Assembly (NCBI GenBank): GCA_021801705.1
Contig: JAJYXP010000044.1
Span: 62,001-126,000, forward strand
From: Pseudomonadota bacterium
Lineage (GTDB): Bacteria > Pseudomonadota > Gammaproteobacteria > Burkholderiales > Sulfuricellaceae
Direction of reading: 5' to 3'
Length of the DNA: 64,000 nt
The notes below the pieces were generated by a model. That model was given only the letters and a program-made list of their open reading frames with translations, made no database searches and had not been told where the DNA came from. This document shows positions 46,017 through 55,755 of the stretch, in pieces. The position numbers were made by a program, and so were the translations under genes. How positions within the stretch are numbered: position 1 is the first letter of the stretch; each line of letters opens with the position of its first letter.

Positions 46017-46987
46017 GAGCTTTACTTTTTGCGATAGCCGTGCTGGCGGGTTTCCCCAGCGTGTCGCTGGCGGATGCGGCATATCAGACGGATGCGCTGG
46101 GATGGTTGAAGAAGGTTGCCGCCGCGGCGCATCAGCTCAATTACACCGGCACATATATCTATCAGTACGATGATCACGTCGAAACCAGCAAGATTACCCA
46201 CATCAAGGACGAAAGCGGCGAACACGAAAAGATCGAGGCGCTGGATGGTTCCCCGCGTGAAATGATCCGCAACAATGACGAGGTGATGTGTTTCAAGCCG
46301 GACAGCAATGCTTCCGTTGTGGTCGAGAAAAGAAAAACCCAGATGTCCTTCCCCGCGTTGCTGCCCAGGGATCTTGGGGGTATCGCGGAGAATTACCGGG
46401 TCAGGTTTGCAGAGCAGGGCCGTGCAGCAGGCCGACCTTGCCGGGTGCTTGTCCTGGAACCTAAGGATCAATACCGTTATCGCCACAAAATCTGGACTGA
46501 TTTGGGCACTGGCTTGCTGCTGAAAGCCAGTACGCTTAACGAAAAGAACGAGGTGATCGGGTTGTTCACCTTTACCCAGATCGCAATTGATGGGCAGATT
46601 GACAAGATGTCGCTCAAACCGGATATTTCCGGCAGAAAAGTTGTTATTTCCAGTGAAGCGGCGACCACAACGGAGCTCCGGCAAAACGAAGTAACCTGGG
46701 TTGTGAAGCACTCCCCTCCCGGTTTCAATCAGGTGACGGTGATGAAGCGCAAGATGCCGGGGAAAGAAATGCCTGTGCAGCACCTGGTGTTTTCAGATGG
46801 GCTGGCGATGGTTTCGGTTTTCATCGAACCCGCCGCGACCGGAGGAAAACCCATGCCGGCAGTAATAAGCCGCCAGGGTGTGATCCATGTTTATACGCGA
46901 ATGTTTGCGGACCACCAGATTACCGTATTGGGTGAAGTGCCTGCTCATACCGTGATGCAGATCGGGAATTCAGTTGCCAAGAAATAG
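46013..46987 (+). CDS. rseB: Sigma-E regulator RseB (MucB)
   Basis: A 324-residue periplasmic protein: signal peptide (about 1-20, ending SLA-DAA), an N-terminal lipoprotein-sensor-like domain (LNYTGTYIYQYDDHVETSKI, EALDGSPREMIRNNDEV) and a C-terminal MucB/RseB domain (FSDGLAMVSVFIEPA). It shields RseA from proteolysis until envelope damage is sensed. Starts within the rseA stop (ATGA). Confidence 0.93.
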   Translation: MRALLFAIAVLAGFPSVSLADAAYQTDALGWLKKVAAAAHQLNYTGTYIYQYDDHVETSKITHIKDESGEHEKIEALDGSPREMIRNNDEVMCFKPDSNASVVVEKRKTQMSFPALLPRDLGGIAENYRVRFAEQGRAAGRPCRVLVLEPKDQYRYRHKIWTDLGTGLLLKASTLNEKNEVIGLFTFTQIAIDGQIDKMSLKPDISGRKVVISSEAATTTELRQNEVTWVVKHSPPGFNQVTVMKRKMPGKEMPVQHLVFSDGLAMVSVFIEPAATGGKPMPAVISRQGVIHVYTRMFADHQITVLGEVPAHTVMQIGNSVAKK

Positions 46988-46995
46988 GCTTATCC

Positions 46996-47481
46996 ATGAT
47001 TGAAACCCAGGCCGTCGTGATGAAGACAGAGGATTCCGTTGCCTACGTTCAGGCCGAACGGAAGTCGAGCTGTAGTGGCTGTAGTGAAAGCAACTGCGGC
47101 ACATCGGTCTTGGCCAACTTTTTCGGGCAGAAAGCGCCACTTTACCGTGCCAATAATGAGCTTGGCGCCAAGGTTGGCGAACGGGTGATGGTTGGCCTGG
47201 AAGAGTCGGCTTTGTTCAAGGGCACTCTGCTGCTATACATGTTTCCCATCCTGCTTTTGTTCGCCGGCGCCGTGACGGGTGGCGCCCTTGCTGCCACCGC
47301 CGACGCCAGGGAAGCATGCTCGGTTGCGGGCGCTGTCATCGGCCTGGCGGCGGGCTTTCTCTGGTTGAAAATATTTTCGGCCAGGATCGGATTGGGGAAG
47401 AAATTTCAGCCGGTCATACTGAGCCGGATCGACGGCGTTCCGCTTCGTTTTGTCGAGTTTGAGAGTGGTTTGAAGAAGTGA
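46996..47481 (+). CDS. rseC: SoxR-reducing/sigma-E modulator RseC (MucC)
   Basis: A 161-residue membrane protein. The N-terminal cytoplasmic part has four clustered cysteines (SSCSGCSESNCGTS), followed by two hydrophobic helices (about 75-95 and 103-122). This is the RseC/MucC layout. The family modulates sigma-E signalling and SoxR reduction, possibly through a metal or Fe-S site at the cysteines. It follows rseB by eight bases. Confidence 0.9.
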   Translation: MIETQAVVMKTEDSVAYVQAERKSSCSGCSESNCGTSVLANFFGQKAPLYRANNELGAKVGERVMVGLEESALFKGTLLLYMFPILLLFAGAVTGGALAATADAREACSVAGAVIGLAAGFLWLKIFSARIGLGKKFQPVILSRIDGVPLRFVEFESGLKK

Positions 47482-47531
47482 TGTCTCGTGATTGTTTTCA
47501 GTGAATAACTTTGTTGGAGACCCAATTTAAA

Positions 47532-48926
47532 ATGAAGAAATTACTGTGCGCCTTTTTTCTACTTTCATTTTCCGTATTTTCACACGCCAAAGACCTGCCT
47601 GATTTTACCGATCTGGTTGAAAAGCAGGGGGCGGCGGTGGTGAATGTCAGCATCACCCAGTTAGTCAGTCATGATGCGATGCTTCCCCAAATCCCCGATC
47701 TCCCCGAGGATGATCCGTTCTACGACTTCTTCCGCCGTTTCCGGCCACCCCAGGGCAATAATCCTCACGGTAAAAATGGTCCGCGCGATTTTGAGACGAA
47801 AGCCCAGGGCTCGGGCTTCATCATCAGCGCTGACGGTTACGTTCTTACAAATGCCCATGTGGTGGATGGCGCCGAAGAGGTGACGGTGAAGCTGATCGAC
47901 AAGCGCGAGTTCAAGGCCAAGGTGATAGGCAAGGACCGCCGGACGGATGTGGCGCTGATCAAGATCGACGCCGCCGCTCTGCCCAAGGTCGTCATCGGAA
48001 ACCCGAACCAGCTCAAGGTGGGGGAATGGGTGGCGGCAATCGGTTCGCCATTCGGCTTTGAAAACACCGTGACTGCCGGCATTGTCAGCGCAAAGGGGCG
48101 CTCGCTGCCGCAGGAAAACTATGTGCCTTTCATCCAGACCGATGCGGCAATCAATCCGGGAAACTCCGGCGGGCCGCTGTTCAACCTCAAGGGCGAGGTG
48201 GTCGGCATCAACTCCCAGATCTATAGCCGTACCGGGGGCTACATGGGAGTGGCATTCGCCATTCCCATCGATGTGGCGATGAACGTTGCCGATCAAATAC
48301 GGATACACGGAAAAGTCAGCCGCGGCTGGCTCGGGGTGATGATCCAGGACGTGACCAAGGAACTGGCCGAGTCATTCGGTTTGAAGAAGGCCGAGGGGGC
48401 ATTGATCGCGGGGGTCGAGAAAGGCGGTCCGGCCGACAAGGCGGGCATGGAGCCGAGCGATGTAGTGCTGAAGTTTGACGGCAAGCCGGTGGGCAGCGCC
48501 AGCGAACTGCCTCTTCTGGTCGGCGCGGCCAAACCGGGCAAGTCGGTGCCGGTGCAAGTGTGGCGCAAAGGGTCATTCAAAGAGTTGGCCCTGATCGTGG
48601 GCGAGGCGCCTAGCGAGAAAGTGGCACAACGTGCCAGCAAGGCCGATAGTCCTGCCGGCAGGCTGGGTCTGACTTTGGGCGAACTCTCCGCAACGCAGAA
48701 GAAAGAGCTGCAAATCCTTTATGGTGTAGTGGTGGAAAATGCGCAAGCACCGGCATCCCACGCTGGCCTCCAGCGCGGTGATGTGATCACGGCTATCAAT
48801 AACAGGGAAGTCAAAAGCGTGGAGCAGTTCAACCAGATTCTGTCTGGCCACAAGGCGGGACAGAACATTGCACTGCTGGTGCGCCGCGGGGATACGGCGC
48901 TCTTTGTCCCGCTCAAAATGCGATGA
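47532..48926 (+). CDS. mucD: Periplasmic serine protease MucD/DegP
   Basis: A 464-residue HtrA-family protease/chaperone. Signal peptide (MKKLLCAFFLLSFSVFSHA), trypsin-like domain with His in LTNAHVVDG, Asp in RRTDVALIKID and Ser in INPGNSGGPLFN, then two PDZ domains (SRGWLGVMIQDVT and a second at VVVENAQAPASHAG). It degrades misfolded envelope proteins and belongs to the sigma-E operon. The frame is open to a TTG at 47511, but the signal peptide begins at ATG 47532. Confidence 0.94.
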   Translation: MKKLLCAFFLLSFSVFSHAKDLPDFTDLVEKQGAAVVNVSITQLVSHDAMLPQIPDLPEDDPFYDFFRRFRPPQGNNPHGKNGPRDFETKAQGSGFIISADGYVLTNAHVVDGAEEVTVKLIDKREFKAKVIGKDRRTDVALIKIDAAALPKVVIGNPNQLKVGEWVAAIGSPFGFENTVTAGIVSAKGRSLPQENYVPFIQTDAAINPGNSGGPLFNLKGEVVGINSQIYSRTGGYMGVAFAIPIDVAMNVADQIRIHGKVSRGWLGVMIQDVTKELAESFGLKKAEGALIAGVEKGGPADKAGMEPSDVVLKFDGKPVGSASELPLLVGAAKPGKSVPVQVWRKGSFKELALIVGEAPSEKVAQRASKADSPAGRLGLTLGELSATQKKELQILYGVVVENAQAPASHAGLQRGDVITAINNREVKSVEQFNQILSGHKAGQNIALLVRRGDTALFVPLKMR

Positions 48927-48930
48927 CGGG

Positions 48931-49179
48931 GTGCGTGCAGTCGTGTTGACGGTGTTTAGCCGTGAATACTGCCGCCTCTGTCATGACATGGTCGCGGCAC
49001 TTGAGGCGTTGCGACCCCGCTATTCCTTCACTCTGGAAGTGGTCGATGTGGACGACGATGCGGCACTGGAGCAGCGGTACGGCCATCTTGTACCAGTGCT
49101 GCTCGGGAACGGCCGGAAAATCTGCCATTACCACCTTGACCCCGTCGCGCTTGATGCTTATTTTGCCAATATCCTGTAA
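48931..49179 (+). CDS. Glutaredoxin-like protein
   Basis: An 82-residue thioredoxin-fold protein of the glutaredoxin-like (DUF836) type: VLTVFSREYCRLCHDMVAAL with a C14-R-L-C17 pair, VVDVDDDAALEQRYGHLVPV with the cis-proline region. It probably handles disulphides in the cytoplasm. The start is uncertain: GTG 48931 is used, four bases after mucD, with GTG 48943 and TTG 48946 as alternatives. Bacteria of this group often carry it between mucD and lepA. Confidence 0.8.
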   Translation: MRAVVLTVFSREYCRLCHDMVAALEALRPRYSFTLEVVDVDDDAALEQRYGHLVPVLLGNGRKICHYHLDPVALDAYFANIL

Positions 49180-49193
49180 AATCCGGCTTTCCT

Positions 49194-49225
49194 AAAAAAA
49201 AGGGCACCGCAAAGTGCCCTTTTTT
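49194..49225. terminator. Terminator or attenuator before lepA
   Basis: AGGGCAC and GTGCCCT (49201-49207, 49214-49220) form a stem with a CGCAAA loop, preceded by seven A and followed by TTTTT, so it works in both directions. It ends only 11 bases before the lepA ATG, which is unusually close. Confidence 0.75.
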
Positions 49226-49236
49226 ACTGAGTAAAT

Positions 49237-51030
49237 ATGAAGCACACCCGCAACTTTTCCATTATCGCGCATATCGACCACGGCAAATCCACCCTGGCTG
49301 ACCGTATCATTCACCTCTGCGGCGGCCTCTCCGACCGCGAGATGGAGGCGCAGGTGCTGGACTCCATGGACCTGGAGCGCGAGCGCGGCATAACCATCAA
49401 GGCGCAGACCGCCGCGCTGGAGTACAAGGCGCGCGATGGGCAGATTTACCGGCTTAATCTGATCGACACCCCCGGCCATGTGGATTTCTCCTACGAGGTT
49501 TCGCGTTCGCTCGCGGCTTGCGAGGGAGCGCTATTAGTGGTTGACGCCTCGCAAGGTGTCGAGGCGCAGAGCGTGGCGAATTGCTACACCGCCATCGAAC
49601 AAGGCGTGGAAGTGGTCCCGGTGCTCAACAAGATCGACCTCCCCAGCGCCGAACCAGCGCGGGTGATCAAGGAAATCGAGGATATCATTGGTATCGACGC
49701 CACCGATGCCGTGCTTGCCAGCGCCAAAACCGGCGAAGGTGTGCAGGATATCCTGGAAGCGGTGATCGCGCGCATCCCCCCGCCCAAGGGCGACCCCCTG
49801 GCACCTCTCAAGGCGCTGATTATCGATTCCTGGTTCGACAATTATGTCGGTGTGGTGATGCTGGTGCGGGTGGTCGATGGCGTCTTGAAGCCCAAGGACA
49901 AGATCAAGCTGATGGCGACCGGTGCGACCTTCCTGTGCGAGCAGGTCGGCGTATTCACCCCCAAATCCCAGTCGCGCCGGCAGCTTTCCGCCGGTGATGT
50001 GGGTTTCGTCATTGCCGGCGTCAAGGAGCTGAAAGCCGCCATGGTGGGTGATACCGTTACCCTGCAGGACAACCCGGCCAGGGAGGCGCTGCCCGGCTTC
50101 AAGGAGATCAAGCCCCAGGTGTTTGCCGGACTTTATCCGGTGGAATCCCACGAATATGATGCCCTGCGCGATGCGCTTGAGAAACTGAAGCTGAACGATG
50201 CCTCGCTGCAATACGAGCCTGAAACATCCCAGGCGCTGGGATTCGGTTTCCGTTGCGGCTTCCTCGGCCTGTTGCACCTGGAAATCGTGCAGGAGCGCCT
50301 CGAGCGCGAGTACGGCATGGACCTGATCACCACCGCGCCGACGGTGATCTACCAAGTGGTAATGCGCGACGGCGAAGTGCTGGAAATCGAGAACCCGTCC
50401 AAACTGCCGGATCTTTCCAAGATCGAGGAAATCCGCGAACCGATCATCAATATCACCATTCTGACTCCACAGGAGTATGTCGGCGCGGTGATCACGCTGT
50501 GCACGCAAAAGCGCGGCATGCAGAAGAATATCCAGTACATGGGGCGGCAGGTGATGCTGTCCTATGAAATGCCGATGAACGAAGTGGTGATGGATTTCTT
50601 CGACAAGATGAAGTCGGTTTCGCGCGGCTACGCTTCGATGGATTATGAGTTCAAGGAATATCGAACTTCCGACCTAGTCAAGGTGGATATCCTGATCAAC
50701 GGCGACAAGGTGGACGCACTTTCTGTGATCGTCCACCGCGCCAACAGCCAGTACCGCGGTCGCGAACTGGCCGCCAAGATGCGCGAACTGATCCCGCGCC
50801 AGATGTTCGACGTGGCGATACAGGCGGCGATAGGCTCGCAAATCATCTCGCGCGAGAACGTCAAGGCGCTGCGCAAGAATGTGCTGGCAAAATGCTATGG
50901 CGGCGACATCTCGCGCAAGAGAAAACTGCTGGAAAAGCAGAAGGCCGGCAAGAAACGCATGAAGCAGGTGGGCAACGTCGAGATCCCGCAGGAGGCATTC
51001 CTGGCAATTTTGCAGGTGGACAATAAATGA
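49237..51030 (+). CDS. lepA: Elongation factor 4 (LepA)
   Basis: A 597-residue translational GTPase that acts on stalled or mis-translocated ribosomes and in 30S maturation. The G motifs are [17 protein letters not shown] and NKIDLPSA. The EF4-specific C-terminal domain has the basic end [20 protein letters not shown]. The ribosome site is poor, and the hairpin just upstream may influence initiation. It overlaps lepB by ATGA. Confidence 0.97.
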   Translation: MKHTRNFSIIAHIDHGKSTLADRIIHLCGGLSDREMEAQVLDSMDLERERGITIKAQTAALEYKARDGQIYRLNLIDTPGHVDFSYEVSRSLAACEGALLVVDASQGVEAQSVANCYTAIEQGVEVVPVLNKIDLPSAEPARVIKEIEDIIGIDATDAVLASAKTGEGVQDILEAVIARIPPPKGDPLAPLKALIIDSWFDNYVGVVMLVRVVDGVLKPKDKIKLMATGATFLCEQVGVFTPKSQSRRQLSAGDVGFVIAGVKELKAAMVGDTVTLQDNPAREALPGFKEIKPQVFAGLYPVESHEYDALRDALEKLKLNDASLQYEPETSQALGFGFRCGFLGLLHLEIVQERLEREYGMDLITTAPTVIYQVVMRDGEVLEIENPSKLPDLSKIEEIREPIINITILTPQEYVGAVITLCTQKRGMQKNIQYMGRQVMLSYEMPMNEVVMDFFDKMKSVSRGYASMDYEFKEYRTSDLVKVDILINGDKVDALSVIVHRANSQYRGRELAAKMRELIPRQMFDVAIQAAIGSQIISRENVKALRKNVLAKCYGGDISRKRKLLEKQKAGKKRMKQVGNVEIPQEAFLAILQVDNK

Positions 51031-51830
51031 ATTTTCCCTTGATCATGCTCATTGCGCTGGTAGTTACCGGCGTCACCTGGTTGTTCGATATTTTTGTGCT
51101 CAGACCAAAGCGGCTGCCAGACTCCAAAGAGCCTCTGATGGTCGAGTACTCGAAGAGCTTTTTCCCGGTTATTCTGGTGGTTTTCCTGCTGCGCTCCTTT
51201 CTGGTCGAGCCCTTCAAAATTCCCTCGGGTTCCATGATGCCGACCCTGCTGGTGGGGGATTTCATTCTGGTAAACAAATACACTTATGGCATCCGCTTGC
51301 CAGTGGTCAACAAGAAAGTCATTGAACTCAGCCAGCCGCGTAATGGCGATGTAATGGTTTTCCGCTACCCTGAAGATCCCTCTCTCGATTACATCAAGCG
51401 TGTCGTGGGTGTGCCTGGAGACAAGATCAGCTACCACAACAAGCATCTCACCATTAACGGGAAACCGCTGAAAATGGATGGCGAAGGCAGTTACAATTAT
51501 GTAAAAAGCGGCCTGAATTACGTGACGGCAAACCTTTACAAGGAGCAGTTGGGAGAACATAACCACTTGGCGCTGGTCCAGCCGGAGGCGCCTGTCCTGC
51601 GCCTCGGCGATGTACGGCAGTTTCCAGAGCGCACAAATTGCACCTACGATGAGGAAGGCTTTGTCTGCACCGTTCCGCAGGGGCATTACTTCATGATGGG
51701 CGATAACCGCGACGACAGCAATGACAGCCGCTATTGGGGTTTTGTCCCGGACCGTAACATCGTCGGCAAGGCTTTCATGATCTGGTGGAACTTTGATAAT
51801 CTCAAGCGCATCGGGAAAACGATTGATTGA
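51027..51830 (+). CDS. lepB: Signal peptidase I
   Basis: A 267-residue inner-membrane protease that removes Sec and Tat signal peptides. Two N-terminal hydrophobic segments are followed by the catalytic Ser in [15 protein letters not shown] and Lys in [12 protein letters not shown], and by the box [15 protein letters not shown]. It is coupled to lepA (four-base overlap) and followed by DUF4845, rnc and era. Confidence 0.96.
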   Translation: MNFPLIMLIALVVTGVTWLFDIFVLRPKRLPDSKEPLMVEYSKSFFPVILVVFLLRSFLVEPFKIPSGSMMPTLLVGDFILVNKYTYGIRLPVVNKKVIELSQPRNGDVMVFRYPEDPSLDYIKRVVGVPGDKISYHNKHLTINGKPLKMDGEGSYNYVKSGLNYVTANLYKEQLGEHNHLALVQPEAPVLRLGDVRQFPERTNCTYDEEGFVCTVPQGHYFMMGDNRDDSNDSRYWGFVPDRNIVGKAFMIWWNFDNLKRIGKTID

Positions 51831-51843
51831 TAGGAGGGCAGCC

Positions 51844-52209
51844 ATGAAGAAACAACGGGGCGCAACGCTGGTGGGTATGCTTTTTATTGCCGGCCTGGTG
51901 GTGGCGGGCGCAATTCTGGCGGCAAAGCTGGTTCCTGCTTACCTGGAATTCATGTCGGTAAAAAAGATACTCAATGCCATGGCCACCAGCGGCGATCTGA
52001 AAACCATGTCTCCCAAGGAACTGCGCGCCTCTTTCGAAAAGCGCGCCGACATCGATAATATCCGCAGCGTCAAGCAGGACGACCTGATCATCGAGCGCGC
52101 AGGAAATGAAGCGACGGTGAGCGTCGATTATGCCGTTAAGGTGCCGATTGCAGCAAACATCAGCGCCTGCCTCGATTTTTCCGCTTCAACCCAGGCGAAA
52201 GGCGAGTAA
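51844..52209 (+). CDS. DUF4845 pseudopilin-like membrane protein
   Basis: A 121-residue protein with a type IV pilin-like N terminus: MKKQRGATLVGMLFIAGLVV followed by a hydrophobic stretch and a small soluble domain. This is the DUF4845 family, regularly found between lepB and rnc in Betaproteobacteria. The AGGAGGG ribosome site is strong. Function is not known; it lacks the Glu5 normally required in pilins. Confidence 0.85.
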   Translation: MKKQRGATLVGMLFIAGLVVAGAILAAKLVPAYLEFMSVKKILNAMATSGDLKTMSPKELRASFEKRADIDNIRSVKQDDLIIERAGNEATVSVDYAVKVPIAANISACLDFSASTQAKGE

Positions 52210-52218
52210 TTTCCCGGC

Positions 52219-52896
52219 ATGAGCATCAAGGCACTCAGCCGGCGGATTGGCTATGAATTCAAGGATCCGGACCTGTTGCGCCGGGCGTTGACCCATCGCA
52301 GCCATGGCGTACCGCACAACGAGCGGCTGGAATTCCTTGGGGACAGCGTCCTCAACTGTGTTATTGCCACGCTTCTTTTTCACCTCCATACACGCGTGCA
52401 GGAAGGCGATCTGAGCCGAATGCGCGCTCATCTGGTCAAGGAGCAGACCCTCTCCGAAATTGCTTTATCCCTGGATTTGGGCGATGAGCTGCAACTGGGG
52501 GAAGGGGAGCTGAAAAGCGGCGGTTTCCGACGCCCGTCGATTCTCGCAGATACGCTCGAAGCGGTTATCGGAGCGGTTTACCTCGACGCCGGTTTTGGTG
52601 CTGCGGAACAACTGATAGCACGGTTCTATGCGCCGCTGTTGAAAGACCTGAATCCAAAAACCCTGGGCAAGGATCCGAAAACCCTGCTGCAGGAATATCT
52701 CCAGGGGAATAAGCTTCCCTTGCCGCACTATACGGTGGTGTCAATCACCGGTGAAGCCCACCAGCAGAGTTTCGAGATCGATTGCGCCATTCCCGCTCTG
52801 AACGTGCATGCCAGCGGGCAGGGGACGAGCCGGCGCAGTGCCGAGCAGCAAGCGGCGGACAATGTCCTGCAAATGCTGACCAAGGGGGTAACATGA
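52219..52896 (+). CDS. rnc: Ribonuclease III
   Basis: A 225-residue double-strand-specific RNase for rRNA processing and mRNA decay. The catalytic signature is [13 protein letters not shown]; a second acidic motif appears in [17 protein letters not shown]-terminal dsRNA-binding domain ([17 protein letters not shown]...) follows. It overlaps era by four bases (ATGA). Confidence 0.96.
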   Translation: MSIKALSRRIGYEFKDPDLLRRALTHRSHGVPHNERLEFLGDSVLNCVIATLLFHLHTRVQEGDLSRMRAHLVKEQTLSEIALSLDLGDELQLGEGELKSGGFRRPSILADTLEAVIGAVYLDAGFGAAEQLIARFYAPLLKDLNPKTLGKDPKTLLQEYLQGNKLPLPHYTVVSITGEAHQQSFEIDCAIPALNVHASGQGTSRRSAEQQAADNVLQMLTKGVT

Positions 52897-53774
52897 CTTT
52901 TCGTACCGGATACATCGCCATTGTCGGTCGCCCGAACGTTGGCAAATCGACGCTACTCAACCACCTGATCGGGCAAAAGGTCAGCATCACCTCGCGCAAG
53001 GCGCAGACCACCCGTCACCGCATAACCGGCATCCGTAGCGATGAGGGTGCGCAATATATTTTTGTCGATACGCCGGGGTTTCAGATGCAGCACCAGAGTG
53101 CATTGAACCGCGTGATGAACCGCACCGTGACGCAATCCTTGTCGGATGTGGATGTGGCGCTGTTCGTGATCGAAGCGCTGCGCTTCGATGCGCGCGATGA
53201 AAAGGTGCTTGCGCTGCTGCCGCGCGATCACCCGGTCGTGCTGGTGATCAACAAGATAGACACGGTGGGTAACAAGGCGCTGCTATTGCCGTTCATCGAA
53301 AAAGTGTCGGCTGCCTTCCCTTTCGCCGCGGTCATACCCGTCAGCGCCAGGAAGGCTGAACAGTTGACCGATTTGCTGCTGGAAATCCAGCGCCACCTTC
53401 CGGAAGGCGAACCGGTCTACGGCGAGGACGAAATCACCGACCGCAGCGAGCGATTTCTCGCCGCGGAGATCGTGCGCGAAAAGGTATTTCGCCTTTCTGG
53501 CGACGAGATTCCCTATTCTGTCAGCGTCGAAATCGAGAAGTTCGAAACCGTCGGCAACCTGCGTCGCATTTTTGCTGCCATCATCGTCGACAAGGATAGC
53601 CAGAAGCCGATCCTGATCGGGAAAAAGGGGGAAAAATTGAAGGAAATCGGCACCCAGGCACGCCTGGACATGGAAAAGCTGTTCGACGGCAAAGTGTACC
53701 TCGAAGTGTGGGTCAAGGTGAAGGGCGGCTGGGCCGACGACGAACGAGCTGTGAAAAGCTTGGGATATGAGTAA
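52893..53774 (+). CDS. era: GTPase Era
   Basis: A 293-residue GTPase that binds the 3' end of 16S rRNA during 30S assembly. G motifs [15 protein letters not shown] and NKIDTV are followed by a KH domain ([20 protein letters not shown]). It starts inside the rnc stop; an in-frame extension inside rnc is disregarded. In related genomes recO and pdxJ often follow; here they do not. Confidence 0.96.
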   Translation: MTFRTGYIAIVGRPNVGKSTLLNHLIGQKVSITSRKAQTTRHRITGIRSDEGAQYIFVDTPGFQMQHQSALNRVMNRTVTQSLSDVDVALFVIEALRFDARDEKVLALLPRDHPVVLVINKIDTVGNKALLLPFIEKVSAAFPFAAVIPVSARKAEQLTDLLLEIQRHLPEGEPVYGEDEITDRSERFLAAEIVREKVFRLSGDEIPYSVSVEIEKFETVGNLRRIFAAIIVDKDSQKPILIGKKGEKLKEIGTQARLDMEKLFDGKVYLEVWVKVKGGWADDERAVKSLGYE

Positions 53775-53973
53775 AGGAGCCCGTCGCAGCGCTATTTCTC
53801 ACTGAGTATTTCAGGAAATTGTGTTAATATATTTCTATTATAGAATGCTAATATAGCCTGCCGATCTATGGCTCCATAGATCAAAAAAATTAAGCAACCC
53901 TCCTGCAGTGACGTATGGCCCATAAGTGCGTGGAGGCTCTGTCCTAAATGGCACACGATACTGGAGAGGCTCA

Positions 53974-55578
53974 ATGACGTCATCAGAAGCAAAATCCATC
54001 CTCTATGTCCGCTTGCCGTGCTGGAAAATCTATCCTGGCGGCGTTATCTATGTGGCTGACTATATCCACAAACAGCGCCCCGGCATTCATCAGCACCTTC
54101 TCGATTTGGCTTTGGTGGCGCCATCCGACCGAAAAAAAGTATTGAAGGAACGCCTGCGTGCCATGCGTCCGGATATCGTGGCTTTTTCCTGGCGCAACAT
54201 GCAGTCCTTCGGCCCGCATCCCGAAGACGACGCTCTCGATGTGGTCATGAACTTCGACTATTCGCCGAATTTGTTTCGCCGCGCGAAGGCGGCCGTAGGC
54301 GCAATTTCCATCATCTACGATTACGTGGCGAACCGGCTGCAGAATTTCGGCTACATGAAGATGGTGCGCAAGATGCTGCCCGACACTCGTATCGCTGTCG
54401 GCGGAACGGCGGTGTCCATATTCGGCAAGTATGTCGCCGAAAAATGCCCCACCGATACCATAGTCGTCATCGGCGAAGGCGAGGAAGCCATGCTGGCTAT
54501 CGTGGATGGTTTCGCCAACCCGGTCGGTGAATATTTCCACAAGGACCGTTTGGGAAAGATTGTCCACGAAACCCGCGCCGACAACTTCGATCTCCGGCAG
54601 CTCACGGCGGTAGACTTTCCCTACGTCGAGTCGATCTTTCCCGACTTTCACAGCTATCTTAACGATGATATCGGCGTGCATACCAAACGTGGATGCCCGT
54701 ATAAATGTCATTTCTGTCTTTACAACAAGATCGAGGGCGCTTCCCAGCGGCAGCGTGATCCGATCGAAGTCGCCAAAGAGGTGGAAGTCCTGAACAAACA
54801 GTATGGCGTCAAGCGAATCTGGTTCACCGATGCCCAGTTTTGTTCGACCAAGCAAGGCGCCAAGCATGTCGAGCAAATTCTGGATGAACTGCTGGCGAGG
54901 AAGACGGATATCAGTTGGTCGGGGTATATGCGGTTAAATGTTCTGACACCGGAGATCACGCGCAAGATGCTGGCAACCGGGATGGCCAGTCTCGATCTGT
55001 CTTTCACCGGAACGCAGGAAATTATTGACAACCTGACTCTGGGCTACAAGCTGGACCAGCAGATGGAAGCTTTCCGCATGTTCAGGGCTGACGGCTACAC
55101 CAACCAGAAAATCAAATTGTACCTGCCTCTGAATGCACCGGGGGAAACCGTTGAGACGCTGCTGCAGACCATCGAGAAAATAAAGGAACTGTACGAGCTG
55201 TTCGGCCGGGACAACGTACTGCCGTTCATTTTTTTCATCGGCGTCCAACCCGGCACGCCGATAGAGCGTCTGCTGATCAGTCACGGTTACCTGAAGGCGG
55301 GCTACAATCCGCTCACCTTCAATCCGTTTATCATCAAAAAACTGCTCTACAATCCGAATCCGCTCGGTCGTATGATAGGCAGAGCCTATCTGGAAGCGGT
55401 CAGATCGCTCGATTCGAGCAGCGAGTACATCGGCCGGGCCACCATGGAGATTCTCGAGCGGGAACTGATCAAGCCGGGCGTGGCGGCAGGCCTGCGCGGG
55501 AAGTATCCTCTTCAGCTCAAGAAAGATCAGGTCGCCATGCCAGGTGTGTCCCCCTCGCCGGACAATGTTTGCGGGTAA
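53974..55578 (+). CDS. Cobalamin-binding-type radical SAM protein
   Basis: A 534-residue radical SAM enzyme. The N-terminal half resembles the B12-binding domain of BchE/P-methylase-like proteins (MRPDIVAFSWRNMQSF, RIAVGGTAVSIFG, VVIGEGEEAMLAIVDG). The radical SAM core has C241-PYK-C245-HF-C248, followed by KRIWFTDAQF. A C-terminal helical part follows. ATG 53974 has GGAGAGG upstream. The 199-base AT-rich gap before it (TATTAT and TAATATAG words) probably holds its own promoter. The substrate is unknown; this subfamily often methylates or rearranges unactivated carbons. Confidence 0.8.
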   Translation: MTSSEAKSILYVRLPCWKIYPGGVIYVADYIHKQRPGIHQHLLDLALVAPSDRKKVLKERLRAMRPDIVAFSWRNMQSFGPHPEDDALDVVMNFDYSPNLFRRAKAAVGAISIIYDYVANRLQNFGYMKMVRKMLPDTRIAVGGTAVSIFGKYVAEKCPTDTIVVIGEGEEAMLAIVDGFANPVGEYFHKDRLGKIVHETRADNFDLRQLTAVDFPYVESIFPDFHSYLNDDIGVHTKRGCPYKCHFCLYNKIEGASQRQRDPIEVAKEVEVLNKQYGVKRIWFTDAQFCSTKQGAKHVEQILDELLARKTDISWSGYMRLNVLTPEITRKMLATGMASLDLSFTGTQEIIDNLTLGYKLDQQMEAFRMFRADGYTNQKIKLYLPLNAPGETVETLLQTIEKIKELYELFGRDNVLPFIFFIGVQPGTPIERLLISHGYLKAGYNPLTFNPFIIKKLLYNPNPLGRMIGRAYLEAVRSLDSSSEYIGRATMEILERELIKPGVAAGLRGKYPLQLKKDQVAMPGVSPSPDNVCG

Positions 55579-55755
55579 GCCAAGCGGGGCCGTTATGGCA
55601 AAATGGCGCAACGGCCTGCGCTCTGTTAGAATGTCGTTTTGCGGCATTCGCTCCAAGTCTCCGTGCCGCTGCCCATCCGGGCTCTTCAAACCCTTTTCGT
55701 CTGCCTAAGACTGGCGCCTGCAAAGGCGACGGCCGATGTTATTTCCGGAGTTCTA

